NCBI GenBank assembly: GCA_022828145.1
Contig: JAJEJA010000002.1
Location: forward strand, 1 to 41,912
Direction of reading: 5' to 3'
Length of the DNA stretch: 41,912 bases
From: Candidatus Poribacteria bacterium
Lineage (GTDB): Bacteria > Poribacteria > WGA-4E > WGA-3G
Shown here: positions 41,251 to 41,912 of the stretch, in pieces
How positions within the stretch are numbered: the stretch's first letter is position 1
Layout: each line of letters opens with the position of its first letter
Translations under genes and position numbers: made by a program
Notes under the pieces: generated by a model
Database searches by the model: none
Told to the model about the DNA's origin: nothing
The model's input: only the letters and a program-made list of their open reading frames with translations

Positions 41251-41761
41251 AGAACGTAGTACTACAATCTCTGCTTGGTGCAACCTATCTTACATTGCGA
41301 CTGCAGTCATACTGTTTAGCAGCTGTTGGATAGGGTGTCAGCACCAAGTATGGGAAAACAGTCTCGACTCGCCAGACCAAATTGGTTTGGCAGTCGTTGA
41401 CGCTTTAAATCAGAAGGACATTGAAAAGTTAGACCAGCTACGCGTTCAACGCAGCGAGTATGTCTCTTGGATTTATCCTGCATTTCCAAAGAACACTTTT
41501 TCTGCAGATTTTGCTTGGTCAAACCTAAATAAAAAATGTACCGTCGGGATGGAAAGGTGGATTGAACGTTACGGAGGTCTCAACTTAAGTTTTGTAGACA
41601 TCCATTTTGAAAAACCGACGGAAACTTACAACGGTTTCCAACTAAAACGTGGCACCGTCTTAACACTTAAGAATTATAAAGGACAATATAAGGAGCTGGA
41701 AATTCTTGGTTCTGTTGTCGTCAAAGGTAACAGATATAAACTGCTAAGTTATGATGACTAA
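41237..41761 (+). CDS. Hypothetical small lipoprotein
   Basis: The 174-residue product starts at a GTG (41237-41239) that overlaps the preceding gene by 14 bp in another frame, with no other start nearby. A hydrophobic segment (about 20-32) ends in a lipobox-like WIGC (Cys near 34), so it is probably a lipoprotein. The C-terminal part alternates strands and helices (IGLAVVDALNQKDIEKLDQL, then FQLKRGTVLTLKNYKG and ILGSVVVKGNRYKLLSYDD), resembling small NTF2-like or domain-of-unknown-function lipoproteins. I do not recognise the family. The overlap suggests translation coupled to the beta-helix lipoprotein, so it may belong to the same uptake unit. Confidence 0.7.
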   Translation: MDGTKERSTTISAWCNLSYIATAVILFSSCWIGCQHQVWENSLDSPDQIGLAVVDALNQKDIEKLDQLRVQRSEYVSWIYPAFPKNTFSADFAWSNLNKKCTVGMERWIERYGGLNLSFVDIHFEKPTETYNGFQLKRGTVLTLKNYKGQYKELEILGSVVVKGNRYKLLSYDD

Positions 41762-41839
41762 AGGCAGATTCATTGAAGGATTTTTTATTGTTAATATAAT
41801 ACCAAATCGTAATTGATCAATCACCATTATTGTCTTTTC

Positions 41840-41912
41840 GTAGGTCGGGTAGAGGAACGAAACCCGACATGACCGCCGCAGTCAATACATGTCGGGTTTC
41901 GTTCCTCTACCC
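41840..41912. repeat. Palindromic core element, cut by the window end
   Basis: The left arm GTAGGTCGGGTAGAGG (from 41840) and a right arm ending CCTCTACCC at the last base are complementary. The spacer is about 15 bp. It belongs to the same core family as 30855 but has the GAGGAACGAAAC variant rather than GAGCGAAGCGAAAC. The 78 bp before it hold no gene. Confidence 0.88.

Noticed and set aside
1..41912. tRNA or rRNA genes
   Set aside because: No cloverleaf with a TTCRANNC arm and no rRNA-like segment was seen on either strand by eye; a covariance search was not possible.

Overview
The window reads as one contig from a diderm, AT-leaning bacterium. It has an Mla-type lipid transport locus, a TonB-dependent receptor, lipoproteins and the MEP isoprenoid pathway. 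The mix of a sulfatase, a PhyH dioxygenase, a Gfo/Idh oxidoreductase, a xylose-isomerase-like epimerase, TolB-like propeller remnants and many dispersed palindromes resembles Candidatus Poribacteria or a related marine lineage. That assignment is inference from gene content, not from a marker-gene tree. No rRNA, tRNA, Cas genes or prophage genes were seen.

Region 1 (1-11.96 kb, minus strand) is a long co-directional housekeeping block. It is read from one good promoter: rpsF-ssb-rpsR-rplI-dnaB, then mlaE-mlaF-mlaD, then radA-PIN/TRAM-ispD-ispF-cysS. Its MlaD is unusual: an MCE domain, a long helical stalk and a C-terminal beta-strand domain ending in Trp, which fits a one-protein bridge across the envelope. 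Region 2 (12.0-14.5 kb, plus) is rpsT-rsmB-thiE, divergent from rpsF. It meets glnE (minus, 14.5-17.7 kb) head-on.

Region 3 (17.8-20.6 kb) is a decayed accessory patch. It holds a gene fragment, a TolB-like gene split by a TnpB-only IS200/IS605-type element with hairpin ends, a rho-independent terminator and an imperfect direct-repeat tract. Region 4 (20.6-36.3 kb) is a mosaic of short transcription units: sulfatase, MoxR ATPase, Gfo/Idh oxidoreductase, a ferritin-like candidate, FmdB plus CDF metal efflux, a partial sugar ABC importer followed by hisA, a degenerate EF-Tu paralogue, a TrpD-like protein, a sugar isomerase, a PhyH dioxygenase, argG and a polyprenol/diacylglycerol kinase-like membrane protein. 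Region 5 (36.4-41.9 kb) is a TonB-dependent receptor, a beta-helix lipoprotein and a small lipoprotein, probably one outer-membrane uptake unit.

Several promoters can be read by eye and share TTGnnn-N17-TAtaaT. The most striking non-coding signal is a set of nested palindromes. The same inner cores sit inside different outer inverted repeats, and one outer family (ends GTGAGTTTGAT) has 8-9 bp target duplications at three sites, two of them on stop codons. The strongest protein-level oddity is the EF-Tu paralogue that keeps its P-loop but has lost the G3 glycine and the G4 NKxD motif.
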